Shown: positions 53,065-60,396 of the stretch, piece by piece
Layout of the letters: each line of letters starts with the position of its first letter
Position numbering within the stretch: position 1 is the first letter of the stretch
Assembly (NCBI GenBank): GCA_045128635.1
Contig: JBGVRS010000197.1
Location: 1 to 60,396 of the forward strand
Source: HGM12587 sp045128635
Lineage (GTDB): Bacteria > Bacillota > Clostridia > Lachnospirales > Lachnospiraceae
DNA: 60,396 nucleotides
Direction of reading: 5' to 3'
The notes under the pieces: model-generated
The model's input: the letters and a program-made list of their open reading frames with translations, nothing else
Told to the model about the DNA's origin: nothing
Databases searched by the model: none
Program-made: the position numbers and the translations under genes

Positions 53065-54042
53065 TTGGATGTAAAAGTATTGGCAATCTGCGATACGGAA
53101 AAACAATATTCACTGAAATTGATGGAAGCATTTTGCGGTAAGGCGCAGTTTGGATTTCAGGTGCATGTTTTTTCCGGAGTAGAGCATCTGGAGCAGTTTT
53201 CGCAAAAGACACCGATTGAAATTTTGCTCATATCCGGAAAATGTATGAGTGAAAAGGTAAGTCGTATGAATATCGGAAAGATTTTGCTTTTGTCAGATGG
53301 AGAAATTTATGATGAGTTTTCAGATTATGAAAGCATTTATAAGTATCAGTCGGCAGAGCATATCATGAAAGAAATTTTATGCCATTATGCGGAATATGCA
53401 CGGCCTGTGTCCGGAATGTTCTACGGAAAAAAAGAATTTGAAGTTCATGGAGTATATTCACCAATCGGAAGATGCGGAAAATCAGTGCTGGCAAAATCTC
53501 TGGCATCTGTCTTTGGCAGAAAAAAGAAAACATTACTGTTGGATTTGCAGAGCTTTTCAGCCAGAGAGGAGCAGCTGGGTGAAGAAGAACTTTGGGATCT
53601 GGCGGATATGATTTATTTTCTGCGACAGGGAAAAAAGACTTTTTTGTATAAGCTTAGCAGCATTGTACGAAATGAAGGGTCTTATGATTTTATTCTGCCT
53701 ATGAAAATACCAGCAGATCTTCGAAGTGTAACGATAGCAGAGTGGAGTGAGCTTTTGGAAAAACTGGCAGTAGATAGTGATTATAATGTAGTAGTCATAG
53801 ATTTTGGACAGGATGTGTCAGGAATTTTTCAGCTTTTAAGCCAATGTACAAAAATTTATATGCCGATTATATCGGATGCGGAATCTAAAAGGAAACTGGA
53901 CAACTTTGAGTGGATTCTAAAAAACGAGAATTTTAAGAAAGTGATGGATTGCATTCAAAAGATTTATCTGCCAAAAGGATTTGAGCAAAGGGATTTGAAA
54001 GTTTTTATGGATGAATGGGCAGAAAAGGCGGCGATGTTATGA
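53065..54042 (+). CDS. tadZ: TadZ/CpaE-like pilus assembly ATPase
   Basis: A 325-residue protein with an N-terminal receiver-like region (about 1-110) and a ParA/MinD-type region starting VYSPIGRCGKSVLAKSLASV, a deviant Walker A (about 135-154), followed by KKTLLLDLQSFS and YNVVVIDFGQDVSG. TadZ/CpaE proteins place the Tad secretion machine at a cell pole. It starts with TTG 53065 behind GCGGAGG and overlaps cpaF by four bases, heading a ten-gene Tad cluster. Confidence 0.82.
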   Translation: MDVKVLAICDTEKQYSLKLMEAFCGKAQFGFQVHVFSGVEHLEQFSQKTPIEILLISGKCMSEKVSRMNIGKILLLSDGEIYDEFSDYESIYKYQSAEHIMKEILCHYAEYARPVSGMFYGKKEFEVHGVYSPIGRCGKSVLAKSLASVFGRKKKTLLLDLQSFSAREEQLGEEELWDLADMIYFLRQGKKTFLYKLSSIVRNEGSYDFILPMKIPADLRSVTIAEWSELLEKLAVDSDYNVVVIDFGQDVSGIFQLLSQCTKIYMPIISDAESKRKLDNFEWILKNENFKKVMDCIQKIYLPKGFEQRDLKVFMDEWAEKAAML

Positions 54043-55268
54043 GAAATACAAAGCAGACAGTGTGGATGGAATTAAAGGAGGAAGTTCTGGAAGCACTGGA
54101 TCTTTTGGAAGAAGTAACAGATGAGCAGGTGTTGGAAGTCATTGACAAAGTATTAAAAACTTCTGTGCTTAGCAGGACGATGAGTTTAAACGAGCGCTGT
54201 GCTTTGCGGCAGGATCTGTTTCATAGTATCCGTAGATTGGATATTCTGGAGGAACTTTTGGCGGATGATTCAGTTACAGAGATTATGATCAATGGAGAAA
54301 ATGGGATTTTTCTGGAAAGAGAAGGAAATTTAGAAGCCTATACTGGAGGAAAGATATCCAAAGAACGACTGGAAGAATTGGTTGTGAGAATAACCGGGAT
54401 GAGCAATCGTATGATAAATGAGGCTTCTCCTTTGGCTGATGCAAGATTGGGGGACGGATCGCGTGTTCATGTGGCGATTGCCCCCATTGCATTAGACGGC
54501 ATTGTGGTAACTATTCGAAAATTTCCAAAACAGGCAATTACGCTGGAGGAATTGCTGGAGAGGGAAAGTTTTAATAGGGAAGTTGCGGAATTTTTAGAAA
54601 AAGCAGTAAAGGCAAAATATAACATTTTTGTGTCGGGGTCAACCGGTTCCGGCAAGACAACGTTGTTGAATGTATTATCAGATTTTATTCCTAAAAATGA
54701 ACGAATTATTACCATTGAGGATACTGCAGAACTGCAGATTAGAAATGTTGCCAATCTTGTAAGGCTGGAAGCGAGAAGTTCTGTAGTGGAAGGGTGTAAG
54801 GAAATAACTATCCGAGATCTTCTAAGGGCAAGTTTGCGCATGAGACCGGATAGGCTGGTAATCGGCGAGGTGCGTGGTATGGAAACAGTAGATATGCTTC
54901 AGGCATTTAATACCGGGCATCAGGGTTCATTAAGTACAGGACATGGAAACAGTACAAAAGATATGCTGTATCGCCTGGAAACAATGGTGTTAATGGGGAT
55001 GGAAATTCCCGCTGTTGCAGTACGAAGACAGTTGGCGTCAGGAATTGATCTCATGATTCACCTTGGCAGATTGCGTGATAAAAGAAGAGTTCTTTTAGAA
55101 ATATCAGAAATTGCAGGATATGAAAATGACGAAATCATGCTGAATCCGATCTTCACGTTTGAAGAGACTGGTGTGGATGCTGCAGGAAAAATATTGGGAA
55201 CATGGAAAAAGGTTGGAGAATTGAAGCATAAAGAGAAGCTTAGAATGGCAGGATTTTTAGATGATTAA
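54039..55268 (+). CDS. cpaF: Tad pilus secretion ATPase CpaF/TadA
   Basis: A 409-residue hexameric ATPase of the type II/IV secretion superfamily that powers Flp pilus assembly. Walker A is FVSGSTGSGKTTLLNVLSDF (about 190-209), followed by IITIEDTAELQI, the Asp/Arg box RMRPDRLVIGEVRG (about 267-280) and the histidine box GHQGSLSTGHGNS. I start at ATG 54039, which overlaps the tadZ stop (ATGA). It also overlaps tadB by eight bases. Confidence 0.94.
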   Translation: MRNTKQTVWMELKEEVLEALDLLEEVTDEQVLEVIDKVLKTSVLSRTMSLNERCALRQDLFHSIRRLDILEELLADDSVTEIMINGENGIFLEREGNLEAYTGGKISKERLEELVVRITGMSNRMINEASPLADARLGDGSRVHVAIAPIALDGIVVTIRKFPKQAITLEELLERESFNREVAEFLEKAVKAKYNIFVSGSTGSGKTTLLNVLSDFIPKNERIITIEDTAELQIRNVANLVRLEARSSVVEGCKEITIRDLLRASLRMRPDRLVIGEVRGMETVDMLQAFNTGHQGSLSTGHGNSTKDMLYRLETMVLMGMEIPAVAVRRQLASGIDLMIHLGRLRDKRRVLLEISEIAGYENDEIMLNPIFTFEETGVDAAGKILGTWKKVGELKHKEKLRMAGFLDD

Positions 55269-55998
55269 AGATTATCGGATCTATGAATTTGATAAAAAAG
55301 AAAAAGTAATGTGCTTTTTTGAGGGTTTATTAATAAATGCTGTGATTTCTGTTCTTTTTTACAATTCATTGATTGCTATGATCCCAGGAATGTTGTTGGT
55401 TGGATTCTATTTTAAAGAAAAAAAGCATGCGCTTGCACGAAGGAGAATGCAAGATATGCGAAAAGAATTAAAGGAATTCCTAAACGCATTGATTGCCACG
55501 TTGCAGACAGGACGTTCACTGGAAAATGCTTTTATAGAGGCAACGAAAGATTTAAGACGTTATAGGGAAAAAGACACACCGCTTGTGCTCGAATTAAAGC
55601 AGATCTGCGTGAAGATTAGTCTGGGAGAGCCCATGGAAAAAATGCTAACAGAGTTTTCAAGAAGAAGTCATTTGGAAGAATTAGAGTATTTTTCAGAGGT
55701 TTTTTCGATAGGAAAGAGAAGCGGAGGGAATATTGTGGCAATTATAAAAAATACGATCCGTATGCTCCAGGAACGTATGGAGGCAGAGGAAGAAATTGCA
55801 ACAACAATTACGGAAAAGAAACTGGAGTTTCAAATAATGACGATAATTCCGTTGGGAATTATTTTGTATCTGCGAATAGGTGCAGGAAATCTGCTTCAAA
55901 GTCTTTATGGAAATGTTACCGGAATTTGTGTGATGACAATATGCCTTGGAATTTATGGAGGATGTTATCTTTATGGAAAACGACTTCTTGAAATTTAG
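55261..55998 (+). CDS. tadB: Tad pilus inner-membrane protein TadB
   Basis: A 245-residue protein of the GspF/TadB type: N-terminal helices (LINAVISVLFYNSLIAMIPG), then the cytoplasmic four-helix domain (ELKEFLNALIATLQTGRSLE, FSIGKRSGGNIVAIIKNTIR) and C-terminal membrane helices (IMTIIPLGIILYLRIGAG). It forms the membrane platform with TadC. Overlaps with both neighbours indicate coupled expression. Confidence 0.88.
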   Translation: MIKDYRIYEFDKKEKVMCFFEGLLINAVISVLFYNSLIAMIPGMLLVGFYFKEKKHALARRRMQDMRKELKEFLNALIATLQTGRSLENAFIEATKDLRRYREKDTPLVLELKQICVKISLGEPMEKMLTEFSRRSHLEELEYFSEVFSIGKRSGGNIVAIIKNTIRMLQERMEAEEEIATTITEKKLEFQIMTIIPLGIILYLRIGAGNLLQSLYGNVTGICVMTICLGIYGGCYLYGKRLLEI

Positions 55999-57193
55999 TA
56001 CAGATCCGAAAAAGCTGCATGGGCTGATTTTGATTATGGGAGTCATGATTTCTGTTGGATTGGGAATTTCTGCGCATAGGGAATCGAAATTACCAGATAA
56101 TAATGAATTGCCTAAAAATCAAGCAGGAGAAGGTGCCTATGAACAGGAACTAATTGCGATTTCAGGTGATAAAAGAATTCCGTTGAAAGTGACTGTGGAA
56201 GAAAAGCTTCTTACTCAAATAGAGGCAGAAGAAGAATTAAAAAAGGCGATACTGGTTCTGAATAATGTGTTAAAAGCAACGAATGAAGATTTGACAACAA
56301 TATTAAATCCCATTTGTTTTGCGGATATAGTTCCTGGAACCGCAGTGGAGGTGACATGGACAGAAAGGGCAGAAGATTACTTTTATTCAGACGGCTCATT
56401 TAGGGAAGATCTGGAAATTACGGAACCCACAGAAATTAAAGTATCGGCAATTTTAAGCTGTCAGGAGTATTCGAAAGATTATGAGGCGATAATGACTATT
56501 TTGCCAAGGGCATTATCTGATGAAAAAAGATTGCTGGAAATAATTCAAGAGAATGCTATAGAGGATCGGACGAAAGATGTCCTTCATTTGCCTGAAGAAT
56601 ACAAAGGGAATGCGATTATATGGAGAAAGCCGATAGACATTACATTTTTATATGTGCTTGCGCTATCAATAGCAGCGGTTGTTTTTTTGAAAATTGGAGG
56701 GCAAAAAGATGCAAAGGATCAAAAGAGGGAACTTTTAGAGTCCTATGAAAAAGATTATGCACAAATTGTCAGTAAATTTACCATGTTGTTGTCTGCCGGA
56801 CTAAGTGTCAGAAACGCATGGGAGAGAATTGTTTTATTGAATCGAGGAAAGCCGGGGGAAAACAGGCCGATTATGCTGGAGATGCGTCACAGTTATCGGG
56901 AAATGCAAAAAGGTGTGCCTGAACTGGAAATTTATGAGCAATTTGGAACACGAGTGGGACAGATTCATTATAAAAAGCTGATGGCATTGTTTATATCCGA
57001 TAAAAAACGAGGAAGTGTGAATCTTTTAGAGGCAATGAATCAGGAAATGCTGCAGGCATGGGAAGAGCAAAAAAGAAGTGCTAAACAGCAGGGGGAAAAG
57101 ATTGGAACAAAACTGCTGCTGCCAATGATGGGAATGTTAACGGTGGTTTTTATCATGATTTTAGTACCGGCATTTTTATCATTCAAAATATAA
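55973..57193 (+). CDS. tadC: Tad pilus inner-membrane protein TadC, extended form
   Basis: About 406 residues. The C-terminal 170 form the GspF-type domain (QIVSKFTMLLSAGLSVRNAW, LMALFISDKKRGSVNLLEAM, MMGMLTVVFIMILVPAFLSF). The N-terminal part has a membrane helix (LHGLILIMGVMISVGLGISA) and an external region of about 180 residues (ISGDKRIPLKVTVEEKLLTQ onward), longer than in classic TadC. A second helix (FLYVLALSIAAVVFLKIGG, about 222-240) leads into the cytoplasm. I start at ATG 55973 behind GGAGG. Confidence 0.85.
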   Translation: MENDFLKFSTDPKKLHGLILIMGVMISVGLGISAHRESKLPDNNELPKNQAGEGAYEQELIAISGDKRIPLKVTVEEKLLTQIEAEEELKKAILVLNNVLKATNEDLTTILNPICFADIVPGTAVEVTWTERAEDYFYSDGSFREDLEITEPTEIKVSAILSCQEYSKDYEAIMTILPRALSDEKRLLEIIQENAIEDRTKDVLHLPEEYKGNAIIWRKPIDITFLYVLALSIAAVVFLKIGGQKDAKDQKRELLESYEKDYAQIVSKFTMLLSAGLSVRNAWERIVLLNRGKPGENRPIMLEMRHSYREMQKGVPELEIYEQFGTRVGQIHYKKLMALFISDKKRGSVNLLEAMNQEMLQAWEEQKRSAKQQGEKIGTKLLLPMMGMLTVVFIMILVPAFLSFKI

Positions 57194-57204
57194 GGAGGGA
57201 AACT

Positions 57205-57381
57205 ATGTGGAATAAAGTGAAAAGATTTTTATATGACGAACAAGGAATTACATCTGTGGAAATTATTTTAATATTGGTTGTGTTGATTGGTCTGGTGTTG
57301 ATTTTTAAAGAAGAGATGACCGAAATCGTAAATAACATTTTTAAAACAATCACGAGCCAGAGCGGAAAAATTCTGAAATGA
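57205..57381 (+). CDS. Flp1-type pilin precursor, 58 residues
   Basis: ATG 57205 follows AAGGAGGG. The product begins MWNKVKRFLYDEQGITSVEI, with a basic leader, a G-I-T-S-V-E prepilin cleavage-like motif and a hydrophobic helix (IILILVVLIGLVLIF). That matches small Flp pilins, the main subunit of Tad pili, cut by the prepilin peptidase encoded downstream. The TGA overlaps the next gene's start by four bases. Confidence 0.85.
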   Translation: MWNKVKRFLYDEQGITSVEIILILVVLIGLVLIFKEEMTEIVNNIFKTITSQSGKILK

Positions 57382-58733
57382 GGATAACGAGGAAAGGTTC
57401 TGTAACAATCATGTTGGCATTGTCTATGCTGATGTTTTTGATGTTTTGTCTGACATTAGTGGAAGGAACCAGAGTTTATTATCTTCGTGTAAAGGCAGAA
57501 CAGGCAATGGAACTGGCTGCATTTTCGGTGCTTTCCGAATACCAGCAGGAGCTGTTTGATTATTATGGAGTATTTTTTCTTGATCTTGACTATGAACAGG
57601 GAGCAGAACACATTGCAGTACTGGAACAAAGAGTGTCAGAGTACCTTGAAAAGAATGCCGGTGAACTTACAACAGAAAGGCTGATAGCAAAGAATTTCAG
57701 AAGAGGAACAGACTGTGGAGGAATTCCTTTTTTCAGGCAGGCAATAGAGCAGATAAAAGTAAAGAGCGGATATAAATTCGCGGAAGAATTGTTGGGAGAT
57801 GTTGGGAATCTGACGAATGCTGATGTGGATTTAAGTGAAATTCTAAATGAAAGTGCAAATGCTGCAGAAGGACTCCTTGGAGAATATACAGATCAGGAGG
57901 GAATTCCCCAATTTCAGATTTCGCTTCCAAGGATTTCTTTTCCAACCATTGATGCACTAACAGAAGCAGTGATTGGAAATACAGAAGATTTATCGGACAA
58001 GGTAATTAATTTAGACGAACGAATTTTACGGCGTGATTTAAAAAAGGGAATTGGAATAAAAGCAAATACAACATTGGCGGATATGCAGCTGTTTCATACC
58101 TATCTTTTTACATATCTGGATTATTACAATTCAGAACATATGGGGATATTGAATGATGCGTTGAAATACCAGGTAGAGTATGTTATCTCCGGAAAAGAAA
58201 GTGATAGAAAAAATCTGGAGGATATTATGTGGAGAATTTTTCTTTCCAGAGCGGGAGGAAACTATTTGTTTTATCATCAGGATGCAGAAAAAATGGCAAA
58301 AGCAGAGGCAGAGGCTATTACACTGGTTGGAGTGACAGGAAATGCGGTTTTGATAAATCTGGTGAGGGAGATTTTTTTGATTTCGCAGGCAATTCAGGAT
58401 GGGATTTCTGAAACAAAGCAGGTGTTTGCAGGTGGAGAGGTTCCGCTATATCAGAATGGTGTATTTTCAGGAGTAAAACTAGGATATCAAGAGTACTTAG
58501 TTATTTTTTTAAACACAACGAAAGAAATGACAAAAATTTATCGTTGTATGGATGTTATAGAGATGGAAGTACGAAAAAAATCAGATTGTGAAAGCTTTTA
58601 CTTGGACCATTGTACGGATTTTTTTGAAATAGATTGGTCTTATCAGTTTCAAAGTTTGTTTAAAGAGATTCCGTTTTTGAATAGTAAAATTTATGAAAAT
58701 GCAATTGCAAGAAAAATATTTTATGAAATGTGA
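57378..58733 (+). CDS. DUF5702-type pilus-associated protein, 451 residues
   Basis: The N terminus reads MRITRKGSVTIMLALSMLMF, a TadE/TadG-like leader with one membrane helix (about 10-28), then a long external region beginning with VYYLRVKAEQAMELAAFSVL, as in pseudopilins that line the Tad machine. The domain layout matches DUF5702 proteins of Lachnospiraceae Tad clusters. It overlaps the Flp gene start-to-stop, so expression is coupled. Exact role unknown; a minor pilin or stalk component is likely. Confidence 0.75.
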   Translation: MRITRKGSVTIMLALSMLMFLMFCLTLVEGTRVYYLRVKAEQAMELAAFSVLSEYQQELFDYYGVFFLDLDYEQGAEHIAVLEQRVSEYLEKNAGELTTERLIAKNFRRGTDCGGIPFFRQAIEQIKVKSGYKFAEELLGDVGNLTNADVDLSEILNESANAAEGLLGEYTDQEGIPQFQISLPRISFPTIDALTEAVIGNTEDLSDKVINLDERILRRDLKKGIGIKANTTLADMQLFHTYLFTYLDYYNSEHMGILNDALKYQVEYVISGKESDRKNLEDIMWRIFLSRAGGNYLFYHQDAEKMAKAEAEAITLVGVTGNAVLINLVREIFLISQAIQDGISETKQVFAGGEVPLYQNGVFSGVKLGYQEYLVIFLNTTKEMTKIYRCMDVIEMEVRKKSDCESFYLDHCTDFFEIDWSYQFQSLFKEIPFLNSKIYENAIARKIFYEM

Positions 58734-58744
58734 GGTATAGAGAG

Positions 58745-59455
58745 ATGTTCTTTCGGGAAGGGCTTTCCTTTCGAGTATTAAAATGTGTGCTCCCCCAAAG
58801 CAGCAATTATTTGGTAATCACTAAAACCCGAAGCGAAAGAATGTCTCTGTATACCTTGAAAAAAGGGAGTCTTACAGTGGAGGCTGCATTAGTACTTCCA
58901 TTTTTTATGATGATTTTATTAGCGTTTTTCTCATTCTTTCTTCAATATGCTTCTGCGGCAGAGTTAAAAATAGAGGCTGCCGCGGAAGCAAAAAAAGTAG
59001 GAATTGCAGTTGGGAGTATGGTACAGGATGACTCAGGAGAAGTGACTATATATAAATCGAAAACAATAGGTGATACATGGATTATGCCATTTCAAAAACA
59101 GAGAACTGTTACTCAAATGGCAGTATGCAGGGCTTGGATTGGTTTTACAAAAATGGAATCATCAGAGGTTTATGTATATGCCACTCCGGAAGGTTCTGTA
59201 TATCATTTGCAAAATGATTGTACGCATCTGGATTTATCAATTCAGAGTACAACACTTGCAAAAGCAGTGAAAAAATATCGGGAATGTGAGCATTGCGATG
59301 AAGAATTTGGTGTTTTGGTTTATGTTACAAAATACGGAGAGTGCTATCATTCTGAACGAAGTTGTAGTGGATTAAAAAGAACGATACGCAGGGTGCCGCT
59401 AAGCAGTGTGGAAGGAAGAGGATGCTGTATTCGTTGCATGGAAAGAGGACAGTAA
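58745..59455 (+). CDS. TadE-like minor pilin with cysteine-rich C terminus
   Basis: About 236 residues. The prepilin-like segment is KKGSLTVEAALVLPFFMMIL, then an external part. The C-terminal 90 residues contain repeated cysteine pairs: LQNDCTHLDLS, YRECEHCDEEFG, GECYHSERSCSG and GCCIRCMERG, suggesting metal binding or disulphides. ATG 58745 has GAGG nine bases upstream; a GTG at 58730 overlaps the previous stop, and an internal ATG at 58841 would give the shorter leader usual for TadE. The start is therefore uncertain. Confidence 0.78.
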   Translation: MFFREGLSFRVLKCVLPQSSNYLVITKTRSERMSLYTLKKGSLTVEAALVLPFFMMILLAFFSFFLQYASAAELKIEAAAEAKKVGIAVGSMVQDDSGEVTIYKSKTIGDTWIMPFQKQRTVTQMAVCRAWIGFTKMESSEVYVYATPEGSVYHLQNDCTHLDLSIQSTTLAKAVKKYRECEHCDEEFGVLVYVTKYGECYHSERSCSGLKRTIRRVPLSSVEGRGCCIRCMERGQ

Positions 59456-59887
59456 ATGGATTGGAAACTGTATTTTGTTCAAGGAATAGAATTAATATTT
59501 CTTGGGATTGGTACTTATTATGATGTGAAAAATCAGGAATTGTCACTTCGGTTTTTGCTATTTTTTTTACTCTCAAGTATCTTAAGTAATTTGATTTTGT
59601 TTTATCAAAGTCTGAGTGATTTGTTAATTGGTGGTTGCATTGGTTGCGTATTTTTAGGTGTAGGTTGGCTGACGAAAGAAGAGATTGGTTACGGCGATGG
59701 AATTGGTTTGGTAATCTTAGGAATTTTAAAAGGATGGAGAGGATTGATTCCAATAATGTTTATGGCGTTTTTACTTAGCGGGATATATGGAGTATGGAAA
59801 TTAATAGGCTTAAAAGAATCCGGCGATAGTACAATGCCTTTTTTTCCGTTTTTATTGATTGCATCTATGGGGATGATGTTGGTATGA
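59456..59887 (+). CDS. type IV prepilin peptidase (TadV/CpaA-like)
   Basis: A 143-residue membrane aspartic protease of family A24, with the two catalytic regions GTYYDVKNQELSLR (first Asp, about 19-32) and EEIGYGDGIGLVILG (GxGD, about 75-89) and about five hydrophobic helices. It lacks the N-terminal methyltransferase domain, as usual for Tad systems. It should process Flp and TadE-like precursors. It starts directly after the previous stop. Confidence 0.88.
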   Translation: MDWKLYFVQGIELIFLGIGTYYDVKNQELSLRFLLFFLLSSILSNLILFYQSLSDLLIGGCIGCVFLGVGWLTKEEIGYGDGIGLVILGILKGWRGLIPIMFMAFLLSGIYGVWKLIGLKESGDSTMPFFPFLLIASMGMMLV

Positions 59888-60276
59888 AAGCAAGTATGAC
59901 AGTAGAAGCATCTTTTATAATTCCTTTTTGTTTTGTGGTGATTATGATTACATGTTATTTGGGAGTTTTTTTGTACAATCAATCAGTACTAAAAATGACC
60001 GGTTATGAATGCATTCTAAGGACCATGGACGAGAGAGAATTGCAAGAGAATCTTCTAAAAGATAATCTGATGCATAGGGCAAAAGAATTTGGGGAGGCCA
60101 GAACTTTGGGAGTAAAAAATTTAAATGTATCCGTGAAAATGACTGCAACGAAAATATCATTGACTTATTCCTGTGTTCAAACCGTTCTTGAGAGTCCTAT
60201 AGAGGTAACTGTTAATTACAGCAGAGTGTATCCGGAAATGACATTACGTCTGGCAAAAGGTTTTGCAGGAGAATAG
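59884..60276 (+). CDS. TadE-like pseudopilin, 130 residues
   Basis: The leader MKASMTVEASFIIPFCFVVI is a clear TadE-type prepilin start, followed by one membrane helix and an external domain with several beta strands (LNVSVKMTATKISLTYSCVQ). It overlaps the peptidase gene by four bases. Confidence 0.82.
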   Translation: MKASMTVEASFIIPFCFVVIMITCYLGVFLYNQSVLKMTGYECILRTMDERELQENLLKDNLMHRAKEFGEARTLGVKNLNVSVKMTATKISLTYSCVQTVLESPIEVTVNYSRVYPEMTLRLAKGFAGE

Positions 60277-60277
60277 G

Positions 60278-60396
60278 ATGGGAGAAACATTAAAAAGAGA
60301 TCTGAATAAAACATATTTGATTATCGGTAATGAAGATGGTTTATATGAAGAAACTTATGAAACAGAAATGATTGTGAAAAACAAACCACAAACTTT
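60278..60396 (+). CDS. start of a DUF6382-like pilus-cluster protein (partial)
   Basis: ATG 60278 follows the previous stop by one base and opens MGETLKRDLNKTYLIIGNED, continuing to the window end. The beginning resembles DUF6382 proteins, often with an FHA domain, at the end of Lachnospiraceae Tad clusters. Only 39 residues are visible, so this is tentative. Confidence 0.6.
   Translation, partial: MGETLKRDLNKTYLIIGNEDGLYEETYETEMIVKNKPQT

Overview
The window looks like a chromosomal segment of a gut-type Lachnospiraceae (Clostridia, Firmicutes). The evidence is the order hup - S4 protein (rqcP/yabO) - yabP - yabQ - divIC - spoIIE - tilS - hpt - ftsH, several sporulation genes (CotS-like, YabP, YabQ, SpoIIE, BofA), a eukaryote/archaeal-type ProS, paired sdaAB/sdaAA, and a Clostridia-style Tad pilus operon. 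Codon use is moderately AT-rich. No taxonomic marker here fixes the genus.

Left chromosomal part (1-5381): the tail of an unknown gene, proS, a 350-bp intergenic block holding two related large imperfect palindromes, cca, a CotS-like pseudokinase, mazG, hup and the first nine codons of rqcP.

Mobile element (about 5380-32938, 27.6 kb): the S4-domain gene rqcP/yabO is cut at codon 10. Its 5' nine codons sit at 5352-5378 and its remaining 69 codons at about 32941-33151. Between them lies an integrated element. At its left end is a leftward five-gene operon: three overlapping tyrosine-recombinase-type genes, a TnpC-like coiled-coil protein and a 966-residue zinc-ribbon repeat protein. This arrangement resembles Tn554-type tripartite recombinase modules. 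Next come small regulators and a PIN/NYN-like protein (14.1-18.5 kb). Then there is an intact second copy of the disrupted gene (18548-18787, 61 of 79 residues identical to the reconstructed native protein, synonymously diverged), which probably replaces the function that insertion destroys. The right half (18.9-32.5 kb) is a type VII secretion-like locus: lipoprotein, PP2C phosphatase, YukD/EsaB-like ubiquitin fold, a 1504-residue EssC-like ATPase with FHA-type N terminus, three small helical proteins, a 641-residue possible substrate, a WXG100 protein, a tandem WXG100 fusion, and a membrane Ser/Thr kinase with an unusual WS-x-WS-repeat ectodomain. EsaA, EssA and canonical EssB are not seen. 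The right end carries strong outward-facing promoter candidates.

Right chromosomal part (33166-60396): yabP-yabQ-divIC-spoIIE-tilS-hpt-ftsH resume the broken gene order. They are followed by a GH13 alpha-glucan hydrolase, tRNA-Tyr and tRNA-Leu, a GGDEF diguanylate cyclase, an aldo/keto reductase with ferredoxin-type clusters, sdaAB-sdaAA-amidohydrolase, a DUF554 membrane protein, a DUF885 protein, metG, a DUF2508 protein and bofA. A structured 200-nt leader then precedes a Tad/Flp pilus operon (tadZ, cpaF, tadB, tadC, flp, DUF5702, TadE-like, prepilin peptidase, TadE-like, DUF6382 start) that runs off the end of the window.

The most notable signal is the integrated element that splits the ribosome-quality-control gene rqcP while carrying its own recoded rqcP together with a kinase/phosphatase-equipped type VII-like secretion locus.
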